A stretch of DNA of 64,000 nucleotides from Acholeplasma sp. CAG:878 (lineage in GTDB: Bacteria > Bacillota_I > Bacilli_A > RF39 > UBA660): assembly GCA_000432255.1 (NCBI GenBank), contig HF989926.1, forward strand, positions 1 through 64,000, given 5' to 3'. Numbering within the stretch: position 1 is the first letter of the stretch; each line of letters begins with the position of its first letter. Shown piece after piece: positions 44,871 through 53,276 of this stretch. Below the pieces are notes generated by a model. It did no database searches. It saw only the letters and a list, made by a program, of their open reading frames with translations, and had not been told where the DNA came from. The translations under genes were made by a program, and so were the position numbers.

Positions 44871-44903
44871 AAAAATTCAAGATTAATTTCTTGAATTTTT
44901 TAG
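44871..44903. terminator. bidirectional terminator
   Basis: Arms AAAAATTCAAG (44871-44881) and CTTGAATTTTT (44890-44900), eight-base loop holding the flippase stop codon. The stretch 44687-44870 has no supported gene, only a 22-codon frame at 44783 without a binding site. Confidence 0.75.
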
Positions 44904-46181
44904 TGTTTTTTTGACTGCAATAATATGATGAACTGTAACATAAATAATGTTAATTGATGTAGATATAACTAATCCCCATAGTCCAATTTTAAGAAAACTA
45001 AGCAAAAACAAAGTTATAGTTCGTAAAATCATTCCAATTAATGTTCCCCTCATAGCGCAACGTGCTAATCCCATTGCTTGAAGAGAACTAGTTAAAGGTG
45101 CTTGAATGTAGTGAAGTAGGCATACTATTGATAAAACTTTAATATAAGGAATACCTAAATTAGTATCATATATTAGTTTTAAAGGAATATCTGGAATAAA
45201 GATAAAAATCAAAGTGCAAGGAATACCAATTAATAAACTAAAAAATATAGCCTGTCTTATCTTTTTAGAAACATATCTTTTATTATTATTAGAATAACCT
45301 TTACTAACAACTGGTAATAATGCTTGTGAAATAGCCATCGTAAAAAATGAAGGAAGTAATATTAACGGCATAACAAATCCATTTAAAATACCATATTCAT
45401 TAACTATAAATTCATTAGAATAGCCAACTTTAAGTAAAACGAAAGTTAAAATAATAGGTTCAAAAAAAGAGCCAATATTTCCAATTAGTCTTGAACCTGT
45501 TGAGGGAAGAGATATATCTAGTATATCTTTTATATAACTTTTATTTGGTTTTATATCGTTTTTATTTATTTTTTTAGGTAATAAAATTAAAAATATAATA
45601 ATACTAGATAATTCACTAAATACATTAGATAAAATTAAAAAAGCAACAGCAAATTCAATTCCTTTACTTAAACAAAATGGAACAAATAAAACAATTGAAA
45701 TAAGTCTTACAATATCTTCAACAATATTTGTTATAACATGAGGAAGCATTCTTTGTTTTCCAAAAAAATATCCTCTTAAAATACTTGAAATACTAATAAA
45801 AGGTAATACTATTCCCATTGCAAGAATTCCATAATAAGTTTTAGGTTCATGAAGTAAGTTATTTGCTATAAAATCAGAACTTATATATACTAAAGCAATT
45901 ATTATAATATCGATTAATAAAATTAATGTCGAAGCATTTAATACTATTTTTTTGTTATTTTTCTTATCTTCAGAAACAAGTTTTGATATGGCAGTTGGCA
46001 TACCTAAAGTGCAAAGTGATATTAAAAGAGAAAAAGTTGGTACCAATAACATATAAATACCGATTCCATAACTACCAACATATCTAGTCATAATAATTCT
46101 TATAAACATACTAAGTATTTTAGTTACTAACCCACCGATTATTAATATAATAGTAGATGTAACAAATTTATTTTTTTTCAT
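44883..46181 (-). CDS. SpoVB/MurJ-like lipid-linked oligosaccharide flippase (MOP superfamily)
   Basis: 432 residues with about 12 to 14 hydrophobic helices. The N-terminal GGLVTKILSMFIRIIMTRYVG and the LCTLGMPTAISKLVSE segment are typical of SpoVB/YtgP-type flippases, and the C-terminal LSIVCLLHYIQAPLTSSLQAMG is conserved in the same group. It probably flips lipid-linked wall precursors. Divergent to comN, reproducing the Bacillus order spoVB-comN(yrzD) around rel. A weak AGGTGATTT site precedes the ATG. Confidence 0.88.
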   Translation of the reverse strand: MKKNKFVTSTIILIIGGLVTKILSMFIRIIMTRYVGSYGIGIYMLLVPTFSLLISLCTLGMPTAISKLVSEDKKNNKKIVLNASTLILLIDIIIIALVYISSDFIANNLLHEPKTYYGILAMGIVLPFISISSILRGYFFGKQRMLPHVITNIVEDIVRLISIVLFVPFCLSKGIEFAVAFLILSNVFSELSSIIIFLILLPKKINKNDIKPNKSYIKDILDISLPSTGSRLIGNIGSFFEPIILTFVLLKVGYSNEFIVNEYGILNGFVMPLILLPSFFTMAISQALLPVVSKGYSNNNKRYVSKKIRQAIFFSLLIGIPCTLIFIFIPDIPLKLIYDTNLGIPYIKVLSIVCLLHYIQAPLTSSLQAMGLARCAMRGTLIGMILRTITLFLLSFLKIGLWGLVISTSINIIYVTVHHIIAVKKTLKNSRN

Positions 46182-46189
46182 AAATCACC

Positions 46190-46218
46190 TTTAAAAATAT
46201 TTTGTTTTCTTATATAAT
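46190..46218 (+). promoter_or_regulatory. promoter of comN-rel-dtd
   Basis: TTTAAA (46190-46195), 17 bases, TATAAT (46213-46218). Confidence 0.5.
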
Positions 46219-46245
46219 AGTATGTGAAAGACAAGGTGTTTTTGA

Positions 46246-46512
46246 ATGGAATTTAATAGTTTAGAAGAATTATATGAAAGAATTAAGCCAGCATTAAGAT
46301 GTAAGCAAAGTGAAATGAAAAGAAACGGATATAATTATATTAAATTAGAAGATATATGGAATTATTTAAAAGAAGTTAAATGGAAAAATGATACTAATCT
46401 ATCACTTTATGATATGGTAAGTGATGTATTAGAAGTTCCTAATGAAGTAATCGACGACTATTTAAAACATAAACTAAATTTAAGCAAGCGAACAATATAC
46501 TTTGGAGAGTGA
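46246..46512 (+). CDS. comN: ComN-like post-transcriptional regulator
   Basis: 88 residues matching the Post_transc_reg family: RIKPALRCKQSEMKRNGYN, IWNYLKEVKWKNDT and LYDMVSDVLEVPNEVIDDYL. In B. subtilis ComN promotes comE mRNA accumulation at the poles and septum. It is placed next to spoVB and rel as in Bacillus (secDF, recJ and apt are missing from between). Overlaps the rel reading frame region by a few bases. Confidence 0.8.
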   Translation: MEFNSLEELYERIKPALRCKQSEMKRNGYNYIKLEDIWNYLKEVKWKNDTNLSLYDMVSDVLEVPNEVIDDYLKHKLNLSKRTIYFGE

Positions 46513-46517
46513 TTTAT

Positions 46518-48671
46518 GTGTATAAAGAAGATATTTTAACCTTTGAGGAATTATTAACAAGGTTAAAAAAATATATAAAAAACAAAAAGGAATTAGAATT
46601 AATTAAAAAGGCATATATGTATGCTTATGAAAAACATTTCGGTCAAAAAAGAAAAAGTGGTGAGGATTATATCATTCACCCTTTAAATGTTGCTTATATA
46701 TTAGCAGGAATCAATGCTGATTATAAAACTATTTGCAGCGCACTACTTCATGATACAATTGAAGATTGTGATGTTACTAAAGAAGAAATAGAAGAATTAT
46801 TTGGGGGAGAAGTTGCTTATTTAGTTGAAAGTTTAACCAAAATTAATAAACTTAATTTCAGCTGTGATAGTGAAGCAACAATTGCAAATCAAAGAAAGAT
46901 ATTAGTTGGTTTAACTGAAGATGTTAGAGTTATTATCTTAAAATTAGCTGATAGACTTCATAATATGCGAACGCTATGGGCATTACCTGAAAAAAAGCAA
47001 AAAGAAAATGCAAAAGAAACACTAGATATATTTATTCCAATTGCCCACCGACTTGGAATGAACTCAATTAAAAGTGAATTAGAAGATTTATGTTTAAGAT
47101 ATTCTAAACCGGATGTTTATTTTCAAATTGTCGAAAAATTAAACAAGAAAAAAAGTGAAAGAGATGAAGCCGTTAACGAGATGAAAAATACGGTTTCTAA
47201 ATTATTAAATAGTCACAACATTAAACATGAAATTAAAGGTCGTTCAAAAAGTATTTATAGTATTTACAAAAAATTAGATACTGGGAGAAGTTTTAATGAT
47301 ATATATGATTTTCTAGCGTTAAGGGTTTTTGTAAAAACTGAAGAAGAATGTTATCAAGTATTAGGAATAATTCATTCTAAATTTAAACCAATCCCTAAAA
47401 GATTTAAAGATTATATTGCTATGCCTAAAACTAATATGTATCAATCATTACATACAAGTGTTTTTGGTAATAATGGTGAAATATTTGAAATTCAAATAAG
47501 AACTTATGAAATGGATAAAATAGCTGAAAACGGAATTGCTTCTCACTGGTCATATAAAGAAAAGAAAAAAGCAAATTTACAAAGTGAGATGGAACAAAAA
47601 TTACAATTTTTTAGACTTATTATGGAACTAAAACATGAAGGAACTAATGACCAAGAATTCGTTGATTCTGTCAAAGAAGATGTTTTAAAAGATACTATTT
47701 ATGTTTTTACTCCTCAAGGAGATGTATTAGAACTTCCAAATGGTTCGACTCCTATAGATTTTGCATATAGAGTTCATACAAGAGTAGGCGATACTATGGT
47801 TGGCGCTATTGTAAACAATAACATAGTTCCTCTAGATTATAAGTTAAAAGATGATGATATTGTAAAAATAAATACTAATAAAAATTCACCTGGACCTAGT
47901 CGAGAATGGTTAAATATAGCGAAAACAACTCATGCTAAAAACAAAATAAGAAGTTTTTTCAATAAAAATGAAAAAGAAGATTATGTCAATAGAGGCGAAG
48001 ATTTAATATCAAAAGAATTAAGAAAAAGAAAATTATCAAATAGTGTTTTTAATGAAAATCTTAATAAAATATTACAAGAATTTAAATGCAGTGATTTAAA
48101 CGATTTGTATATTAATGTTGGTAATAATAAATATACGCCGAGTCAAATAGTTAATTTAATAACTGGAGAAAATACAACAAAAGAAGAATTGCTTATTAAA
48201 AAAACACAAAATAAAGAAGTAAGTAGAGAAATAGCTAAAAATGACATTATCGTTGAAGGAATTGATGATATAAAAGTAAATATTGCGTCTTGTTGTAAAC
48301 CAATTAAAGATGATGAAATAATAGGTTATATTACTAAAGGATATGGAATAACAATTCATAGAATAAATTGTCCTAATGTTAGTGAATTACAAGAAAGATT
48401 TATTTCTGTTAGGTGGAATAGTAATACAAGTAAGAAATATCCAACAACCTTACTTTTAAAATCATTAGATAGCAAAAATATGTTATTTGATATTATTGCT
48501 AAAACAACTAATCGTAATGTTGTAGTTGAAAGTATAAATAATATTAAAAATAATGAATGTTATACTTGTGAACTAACTATATCAGTTGATAATTTAGAAC
48601 AATTAAATAAATTTATAAACGATTTGGAAAGTATACCAAATATGCTTAGTGTTGAAAGGTTGATAAAATGA
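46518..48671 (+). CDS. rel: bifunctional (p)ppGpp synthetase/hydrolase Rel
   Basis: About 717 residues. The HD hydrolase domain (about 30-180) has LLHDTIED intact. The synthetase domain (about 220-340) has GRSKSIYSIYKK and RFKDYI; this RxKD form is the one found in bifunctional Rel/SpoT enzymes. A TGS domain (TIYVFTPQGDVLELP), a zinc-finger/helical region with CC (VNIASCCKPI) and a C-terminal ACT domain follow. It runs the stringent response. GTG 46518 is preferred since GTG 46509 overlaps GGAGAG; an ATG at 46516 is out of frame. Confidence 0.96.
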   Translation: MYKEDILTFEELLTRLKKYIKNKKELELIKKAYMYAYEKHFGQKRKSGEDYIIHPLNVAYILAGINADYKTICSALLHDTIEDCDVTKEEIEELFGGEVAYLVESLTKINKLNFSCDSEATIANQRKILVGLTEDVRVIILKLADRLHNMRTLWALPEKKQKENAKETLDIFIPIAHRLGMNSIKSELEDLCLRYSKPDVYFQIVEKLNKKKSERDEAVNEMKNTVSKLLNSHNIKHEIKGRSKSIYSIYKKLDTGRSFNDIYDFLALRVFVKTEEECYQVLGIIHSKFKPIPKRFKDYIAMPKTNMYQSLHTSVFGNNGEIFEIQIRTYEMDKIAENGIASHWSYKEKKKANLQSEMEQKLQFFRLIMELKHEGTNDQEFVDSVKEDVLKDTIYVFTPQGDVLELPNGSTPIDFAYRVHTRVGDTMVGAIVNNNIVPLDYKLKDDDIVKINTNKNSPGPSREWLNIAKTTHAKNKIRSFFNKNEKEDYVNRGEDLISKELRKRKLSNSVFNENLNKILQEFKCSDLNDLYINVGNNKYTPSQIVNLITGENTTKEELLIKKTQNKEVSREIAKNDIIVEGIDDIKVNIASCCKPIKDDEIIGYITKGYGITIHRINCPNVSELQERFISVRWNSNTSKKYPTTLLLKSLDSKNMLFDIIAKTTNRNVVVESINNIKNNECYTCELTISVDNLEQLNKFINDLESIPNMLSVERLIK

Positions 48672-49114
48672 GAGTATTAGTGCAAAGAAGTTTAAATTCA
48701 AAAGTAGAAGTTAATGGTAAAGTAATAGGAAGTATTGATAAAGGTTTAGTTTTATTTGTTGGATTTACTGATGGTGATGATTTATCTGACATTGAATATT
48801 TAGTCAAGAAAGTTTTAAACTTAAGAATATTTGACGATGAAAACAATATAATGAATAAGAGTATATTAGATGCTGGTGGAAGTATATTAAGTATATCACA
48901 ATTTACTTTGTATGCTGATGCTAGTAAGGGTAATAGACCAAGTTATATAAAAGCGATGAAGTCAGATGAAGCGATTGAAATGTATGAACTATTTAACAAA
49001 AAGTTAAAAGAACAAATTCATGTTGAAACAGGTGAATTTGGGGCTGACATGAAAGTTTCTATTACTAACGATGGTCCTGTTACAATTTGGTTAGAAAGCG
49101 GGACAAAAAATTAA
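48668..49114 (+). CDS. dtd: D-aminoacyl-tRNA deacylase
   Basis: 148 residues. MRVLVQRSLNSKVEVNGK at the start, the catalytic SQFTLYADASKGNRPSY and the cross-dimer NDGPVTIWLES are intact. It hydrolyses D-aminoacyl-tRNAs. Its ATG overlaps the rel stop by four bases, the usual rel-dtd coupling. Confidence 0.96.
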   Translation: MRVLVQRSLNSKVEVNGKVIGSIDKGLVLFVGFTDGDDLSDIEYLVKKVLNLRIFDDENNIMNKSILDAGGSILSISQFTLYADASKGNRPSYIKAMKSDEAIEMYELFNKKLKEQIHVETGEFGADMKVSITNDGPVTIWLESGTKN

Positions 49115-50060
49115 AACGAAAATTGACTTTAGACTAATTAATATATTAATTATAATGGTTATTTTCTTTTTAGTGGAACAAACTAAAAATTTATGGCTAG
49201 GTTTATTTAAAAACTTAGCTTTTTTTGCTCCTATTTTTTTAGGCTTAATCATTGCTTTGGCGTTGCTTCCGATTTTGAATAAATTAGTAAAATTGAAAGT
49301 ACCTAAAGGATTAGCTATTTTTTTAATTATATTTAGTTTGATTTTGTTTGTAGGAATTGTTATAGTAAAGATGATTCCTACATTGATATTTCAATTATTA
49401 AGTATTGTAAAAAATTTAAATGGTTTATTTAATTCTAATCAATTAAATGTTTTACTTTCTAATATAAGTGATAATATATGGCTTTATATATCATCTGGAA
49501 TAACCTTTTCTTATAATTTGATTAGTAATATAATTTTAACATTAGGAGCAATTGTTTATTTTTTAAAAGATATGGAACAAATTAAATCATGGCTATTAAA
49601 AAAAATAAAAAATAAAGAATTATTTTATAAAATAGAATTCAATATTAACAATTATTTTAAAGGCTTATTAATTATTATGTTTATAACATTTTTTGAATAT
49701 AATATCATTTATTTAATAATTAAACATCCACAGTTTTTATTACTAGGAATGTTTGCAAGTATAGCTAATTTAATTCCACAATTTGGTGGTTTAATAGTTC
49801 ACATATTAGCTTTACTTACTTCACTTACATTAGGTAAAGTAATGTTTGTAAAAACAATTATAGCAGTATTTGTATTATCTATTTTAGATGGTTATGTAAT
49901 TAATCCTTTAGTATATGGAAAAACCAATAAATTACACCCTTTAATTATTATAATAACTTTATTATTAGGAAGTGTTTTATTTGGATTTATGGGCATATTA
50001 TTAGCTCTTCCTTTAACAATTATTATAATAACAACCTACAATTATTACACAAAAGATTAA
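49110..50060 (+). CDS. AI-2E family transporter-like membrane protein
   Basis: About 316 residues if started at ATT 49110. Six to eight hydrophobic segments are present, with the family's FGGLIVHILALLTSLTLG-type region (LIPQFGGLIVHI) and C-terminal DGYVINPLVYGKTNKLHPL. ATG 49155 is the first canonical start but has no binding site. The in-frame upstream codons encode KTKIDFRLINILI, which matches the conserved KxDxKLINIL opening of this family, so ATT 49110 overlapping the dtd stop is a possible initiation site. Relatives export small molecules or sodium. Confidence 0.8.
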   Translation: MKTKIDFRLINILIIMVIFFLVEQTKNLWLGLFKNLAFFAPIFLGLIIALALLPILNKLVKLKVPKGLAIFLIIFSLILFVGIVIVKMIPTLIFQLLSIVKNLNGLFNSNQLNVLLSNISDNIWLYISSGITFSYNLISNIILTLGAIVYFLKDMEQIKSWLLKKIKNKELFYKIEFNINNYFKGLLIIMFITFFEYNIIYLIIKHPQFLLLGMFASIANLIPQFGGLIVHILALLTSLTLGKVMFVKTIIAVFVLSILDGYVINPLVYGKTNKLHPLIIIITLLLGSVLFGFMGILLALPLTIIIITTYNYYTKD

Positions 50061-50074
50061 ATTTATAGTATAAT
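50045..50074 (+). promoter_or_regulatory. promoter of the nitroreductase gene
   Basis: TTACAC (50045-50050), 18 bases, TATAAT (50069-50074), overlapping the end of the AI-2E-family gene. Confidence 0.45.
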
Positions 50075-50090
50075 TATGGTGGTGAATAAA

Positions 50091-50585
50091 ATGAAAGAAA
50101 TAGAAAATAGACGAAGTATAAGAAACTTTAAAAATGAAAAAATAAGTAAAGATTTGATTGTTAAGATTATTGAAAGTGGTCTTTTATCGCCTTCAGCTAA
50201 AAATAAACAACCTTGGTATTATATTGTTGTAAATGAAGAAATTAAAAATAAAATATCTTTAGAATTAGAAAATGTTATGGGAAAGAACAAAACATCAGAT
50301 GTAATTAAAGAAGCACCAGTTTTGATTTTGGTTTATAATACTTTAGATGACTATTATTCTCATATGTCAATTGGTTCAAGCATTGAAAATATGTTATTAG
50401 AAGCTGAAAGTAATGATATTGGAAGTTTATGGATAGGATATGTAAAAAAAATAGAAGAATATATAAATAACTTAGTTGATTGTAATTATGAATTGATTTC
50501 TGCTATAGCGTTAGGTGTAAAGAATGAACAACCACCAAAAAGACCAAGAAAAAGTTTTGATGAAGTTTGTAAATTTATAAATTAG
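50091..50585 (+). CDS. nitroreductase family FMN-dependent oxidoreductase
   Basis: 164 residues. The opening IENRRSIRNFKNEKIS, SGLLSPSAKNKQPWYYIVV and AIALGVKNEQPPKRPR are the FMN-binding blocks of small nitroreductases. It reduces nitro or quinone substrates with NAD(P)H; the physiological substrate is unknown. ATG 50091 follows GGTGGTG. A 22-codon frame (50593-50661, MEKIDLLQKMIDEVDL) follows it and could be a gene remnant. Confidence 0.88.
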   Translation: MKEIENRRSIRNFKNEKISKDLIVKIIESGLLSPSAKNKQPWYYIVVNEEIKNKISLELENVMGKNKTSDVIKEAPVLILVYNTLDDYYSHMSIGSSIENMLLEAESNDIGSLWIGYVKKIEEYINNLVDCNYELISAIALGVKNEQPPKRPRKSFDEVCKFIN

Positions 50586-50721
50586 GTATTTTATGGAAAA
50601 AATCGATTTATTGCAAAAAATGATTGATGAAGTTGATTTAACTAAATGTCAGTTTAAATAATGTATTTCATAAATTAATATAAAACTTTTACAATTTAAT
50701 GTAACAAAATTATTAAAACTA

Positions 50722-50730
50722 TGTTATAAT
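50722..50730 (+). promoter_or_regulatory. extended -10 of tRNA-Leu
   Basis: TGTTATAAT (50722-50730) 11 bases before the mature tRNA; the -35 is poor (GTAACA at 50701-50706). Confidence 0.6.
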
Positions 50731-50741
50731 TAAATTGTGTT

Positions 50742-50826
50742 GCTTGTGTGGCGGAACTGGTAGACGCGCACGACTCAAAATCGTGTAACTTATGTTGTGA
50801 GGGTTCGATTCCCTCCACAAGCACCA
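50742..50826 (+). tRNA. tRNA-Leu (anticodon CAA)
   Basis: Acceptor arms GCTTGTG (50742-50748) and CACAAGC (50816-50822) pair, the anticodon stem CACGA/TCGTG encloses CTCAAAA giving CAA, a long class II variable arm follows, and the T-loop GGTTCGATTCC is canonical. The discriminator A and CCA (50823-50826) are encoded. The 3' end forms the left repeat of the downstream mobile element. Confidence 0.96.
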
Positions 50827-50832
50827 GATTGA
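50815..50832 (+). repeat. left attachment-like repeat (tRNA-Leu 3' end)
   Basis: CCACAAGCACCAGATTGA; an imperfect copy (16 of 18) is at 59863-59880 in the same orientation. Similarity resumes after a small gap at TCGAACTTTT on both sides. Confidence 0.55.
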
Positions 50833-50871
50833 TAGGAAACTCGAACTTTTATAAATTCGAGAGTAATAAAT

Positions 50872-50898
50872 TACTAACAGAAATGTTAGTTTTTTTGT
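50872..50898 (+). terminator. terminator after tRNA-Leu
   Basis: Perfect CTAACA-GAAA-TGTTAG hairpin (50874-50889) with a T-run. An earlier hairpin ACTCGAA/TTCGAGAGT (about 50840-50864) precedes it. Confidence 0.85.
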
Positions 50899-50925
50899 TA
50901 TTTAAGAAAGGAAAAGTGATGAGTT

Positions 50926-51195
50926 ATGACAATAGAAACTAAAGAACTTGTAATAAGTGAAGAATTAAAAAGAAAGGTAGAAATGATTTGTAGGTTTGCT
51001 TATGTTGACTACACTATCACAAATGGAAATATTAAAAGTATTAAAAACACAAATATTGCTATGGTTAAACCTCATATAGTAAAAATTAAAGGTATTGATT
51101 ATTTAATATTTGATGAATGTGATGATATTTTTATAAATGGTTATAAAGAGAAAATTAAGTTTAAAGATTTTGAAGAATATATTAAAACCCACTAA
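50926..51195 (+). CDS. hypothetical protein of the mobile element
   Basis: 89 residues, not recognised. It is compact alpha/beta, with an N-terminal helix, then KIKGIDYLIFDECDDIFINGY. AAGGAAAAGTG precedes the start. It is the first frame inside the putative element, between the tRNA and the recombinase leader. Confidence 0.6.
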   Translation: MTIETKELVISEELKRKVEMICRFAYVDYTITNGNIKSIKNTNIAMVKPHIVKIKGIDYLIFDECDDIFINGYKEKIKFKDFEEYIKTH

Positions 51196-51199
51196 AACC

Positions 51200-51228
51200 T
51201 TGACAAATTAAGAATATATGTATATAGT
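51200..51228 (+). promoter_or_regulatory. strong promoter of the recombinase-relaxase operon
   Basis: TTGACA (51200-51205), exactly 17 bases, TATAGT (51223-51228). Confidence 0.85.
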
Positions 51229-51285
51229 ATAGAACTAATAAAAGCAAGCAGTATCGCTTTTTAAAGGGGAAAGAGAGGTACTTCT

Positions 51286-51354
51286 ATGATTAAAAGCACA
51301 TATAACATATTTAAAATTTATACTTATTTATTTAAGAGGAGTCAAAGGTATTAG
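51286..51354 (+). CDS. 22-residue leader peptide
   Basis: GAGAGG seven bases upstream of ATG 51286; encodes MIKSTYNIFKIYTYLFKRSQ plus RY. The last eight codons (AAG AGG AGT CAA AGG TAT) form the 5' arm of the following terminator, so a ribosome reaching the end would block it. It is rich in Tyr, Lys and Ile. Confidence 0.65.
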   Translation: MIKSTYNIFKIYTYLFKRSQRY

Positions 51355-51388
51355 TCCCACCTAGTATTTTTGACCCCTCTTTTTTGAT
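51333..51388 (+). terminator. attenuator terminator in the recombinase leader
   Basis: Arms AAGAGGAGTCAAAGGTA (51334-51350) and TATTTTTGACCCCTCTT pair almost completely (one mismatch, two wobbles), with a CCCACC-containing loop and a T-run. It lies between the strong promoter and the recombinase gene and overlaps the leader ORF. Confidence 0.8.
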
Positions 51389-51410
51389 AGAAAGTGAGGT
51401 TGATAAAAGT

Positions 51411-53276
51411 ATGAATGAAGAAAAGAAAATCGCAGGTATTTATAAAAGGGTTTCTACACTCGACCAAAAACGTGAGGGTTTTAGTTTACCCGAACAAGAA
51501 GAAAAATTAAAAGAGTTTTGTAAATTTAAAGGTTATGAAGTTTATAAAATATATGAAGATGCAGGTATAAGTGCTAAAAATGATAAAAGACCAGCATATC
51601 AAGAAATGATGCAAGATGTTAAAGATAAGAAAATAAATGTTATTGTTGCTTTTAAGTTAGATAGATTAACTCGTTCAGTTTATGATATTGAAAAACTTAT
51701 GAAGTTTGTTAATGATTATGAATGTGATATTGATTGTATGGCTGATGAATCTAATACAACTACTTCAAATGGTAGAATGGTTATGAGAATAATGACTAGT
51801 GTTTCTCAAAATGAAATTGAAAAATGTAGCGAAAGAACAAAGTTTGGTATGGTAGGTGCTATTAAGTCAGGACACATTCCAAATCGTGCTCCATTAGGTT
51901 TTACAAGAGATAATAAAAAGTTAGTGCCTGACCCTTTAACAAAAGATGTTATTGTTAGAGTATTCGATTTATATTTAGAGGGTAAATCTCATCAAACTAT
52001 TGCTAATATATTTAACAAAGAAAAAGTTTTAGAAAAAACAAATTGGTATGACTCTACTATTCAAAAGATATTATCAAACGAACTTTATAAGGGCGATTTT
52101 GTAAATGGTAAAAGAACAAAACAACCTACATATTATGAAAATGTTGTTGAGCCAATAGTATCAAAAGAAAAATGGGATAATTGCCAAAGTCAAAAATTAA
52201 GAAATGCTAGACACTATGAAAGAACAGCAACTTACTTATTCACAAATAAACTAATATGTTCTAAATGTGGCAGATTTCTAGGTGGAAGTGCTACGACTAA
52301 AAAGAATGGAAATAAATATTATTACTATAAATGCGAACATTGTAAAACTAACTTTAAAGAGCAAGAAATAGAAGAAAATATGTTAGCAGCAGTTATTGAA
52401 CTTACTAAAACTGATGAACTTATAAATGATTACTACACACCATTTATTAAATCTAAATTTGATAATAAACAAATAGACTATGACAAACAAATCAAAGATT
52501 TAGATAAACAATTAGATAGAATTAAAACAGCATATATTAAAGGTGTATTGAAACTTGAAGATTTTGATAAAGAGATTAAACACATTGAATTTCAAAAGAA
52601 CGATTTAGAAAAGAAATATCAAGAACAAAGACAATATGAAAATTTAAGTTTTACTGTTGATGATTTACTTATCTTACAAGATAAACATAACATTGATACA
52701 TTTGTTAAACCAGAGAAGTTTTTTGCTAATATCTATGGTTGGTTAAATAAGCCAAGAGAAGAAAAACAAAGAATAATATCTACTTACATTGATAATTTAG
52801 TAGTAGAAAGAAAAGAAGATAAAACAATAGTTAAAGAAACACATTTTAGAACTAGTTTCTTACTTGATATGATTAACTATAATCAAGATTATGGACTACC
52901 TTTAAATTGGTTTCTATTTGAAGATAACTATGGTTATTCACTACCTATGAATAAAGAATTAAAAACAACAGAACAAGCACAAAATTATTTTAATAAACTA
53001 GTAGAAACATTAGGAAGTGATTACAAATTAAATTATTATTTTGTTTATCCAAATGATGATTTAAGCGATATAAGTTTTACTTCAAATGTAGATATTGAAA
53101 AAATAATTAGAATTATTGCTATTAACGATAAAAAGAAATACAAAGATGATAAATTAAAATTTGGAATTATAACTATTGATTTAAGCGATATTAAAAATAT
53201 AAATGGCGAGCAACTTTATAAAGGTTTCTTTGAAAAGTTTAAGGAGATGTGTGATAATGAGTTATGCGATATTTAG
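51411..53276 (+). CDS. large serine recombinase (site-specific)
   Basis: 621 residues. The resolvase domain has the catalytic Ser in YKRVSTLDQ (Ser15) and the arginine motif FKLDRLTRSVYDIE. The recombinase domain (APLGFTRDNKK, TIANIFNKE), a zinc ribbon with two CxxC pairs (CSKCGRFLGG, CEHCK) and a coiled coil (about 375-430) follow. A C-terminal extension of about 140 residues after the coiled coil is not familiar. It excises or integrates the element. ATG 51411 is chosen for similarity to family starts; a TTG at 51384 also opens the frame. Confidence 0.93.
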   Translation: MNEEKKIAGIYKRVSTLDQKREGFSLPEQEEKLKEFCKFKGYEVYKIYEDAGISAKNDKRPAYQEMMQDVKDKKINVIVAFKLDRLTRSVYDIEKLMKFVNDYECDIDCMADESNTTTSNGRMVMRIMTSVSQNEIEKCSERTKFGMVGAIKSGHIPNRAPLGFTRDNKKLVPDPLTKDVIVRVFDLYLEGKSHQTIANIFNKEKVLEKTNWYDSTIQKILSNELYKGDFVNGKRTKQPTYYENVVEPIVSKEKWDNCQSQKLRNARHYERTATYLFTNKLICSKCGRFLGGSATTKKNGNKYYYYKCEHCKTNFKEQEIEENMLAAVIELTKTDELINDYYTPFIKSKFDNKQIDYDKQIKDLDKQLDRIKTAYIKGVLKLEDFDKEIKHIEFQKNDLEKKYQEQRQYENLSFTVDDLLILQDKHNIDTFVKPEKFFANIYGWLNKPREEKQRIISTYIDNLVVERKEDKTIVKETHFRTSFLLDMINYNQDYGLPLNWFLFEDNYGYSLPMNKELKTTEQAQNYFNKLVETLGSDYKLNYYFVYPNDDLSDISFTSNVDIEKIIRIIAINDKKKYKDDKLKFGIITIDLSDIKNINGEQLYKGFFEKFKEMCDNELCDI

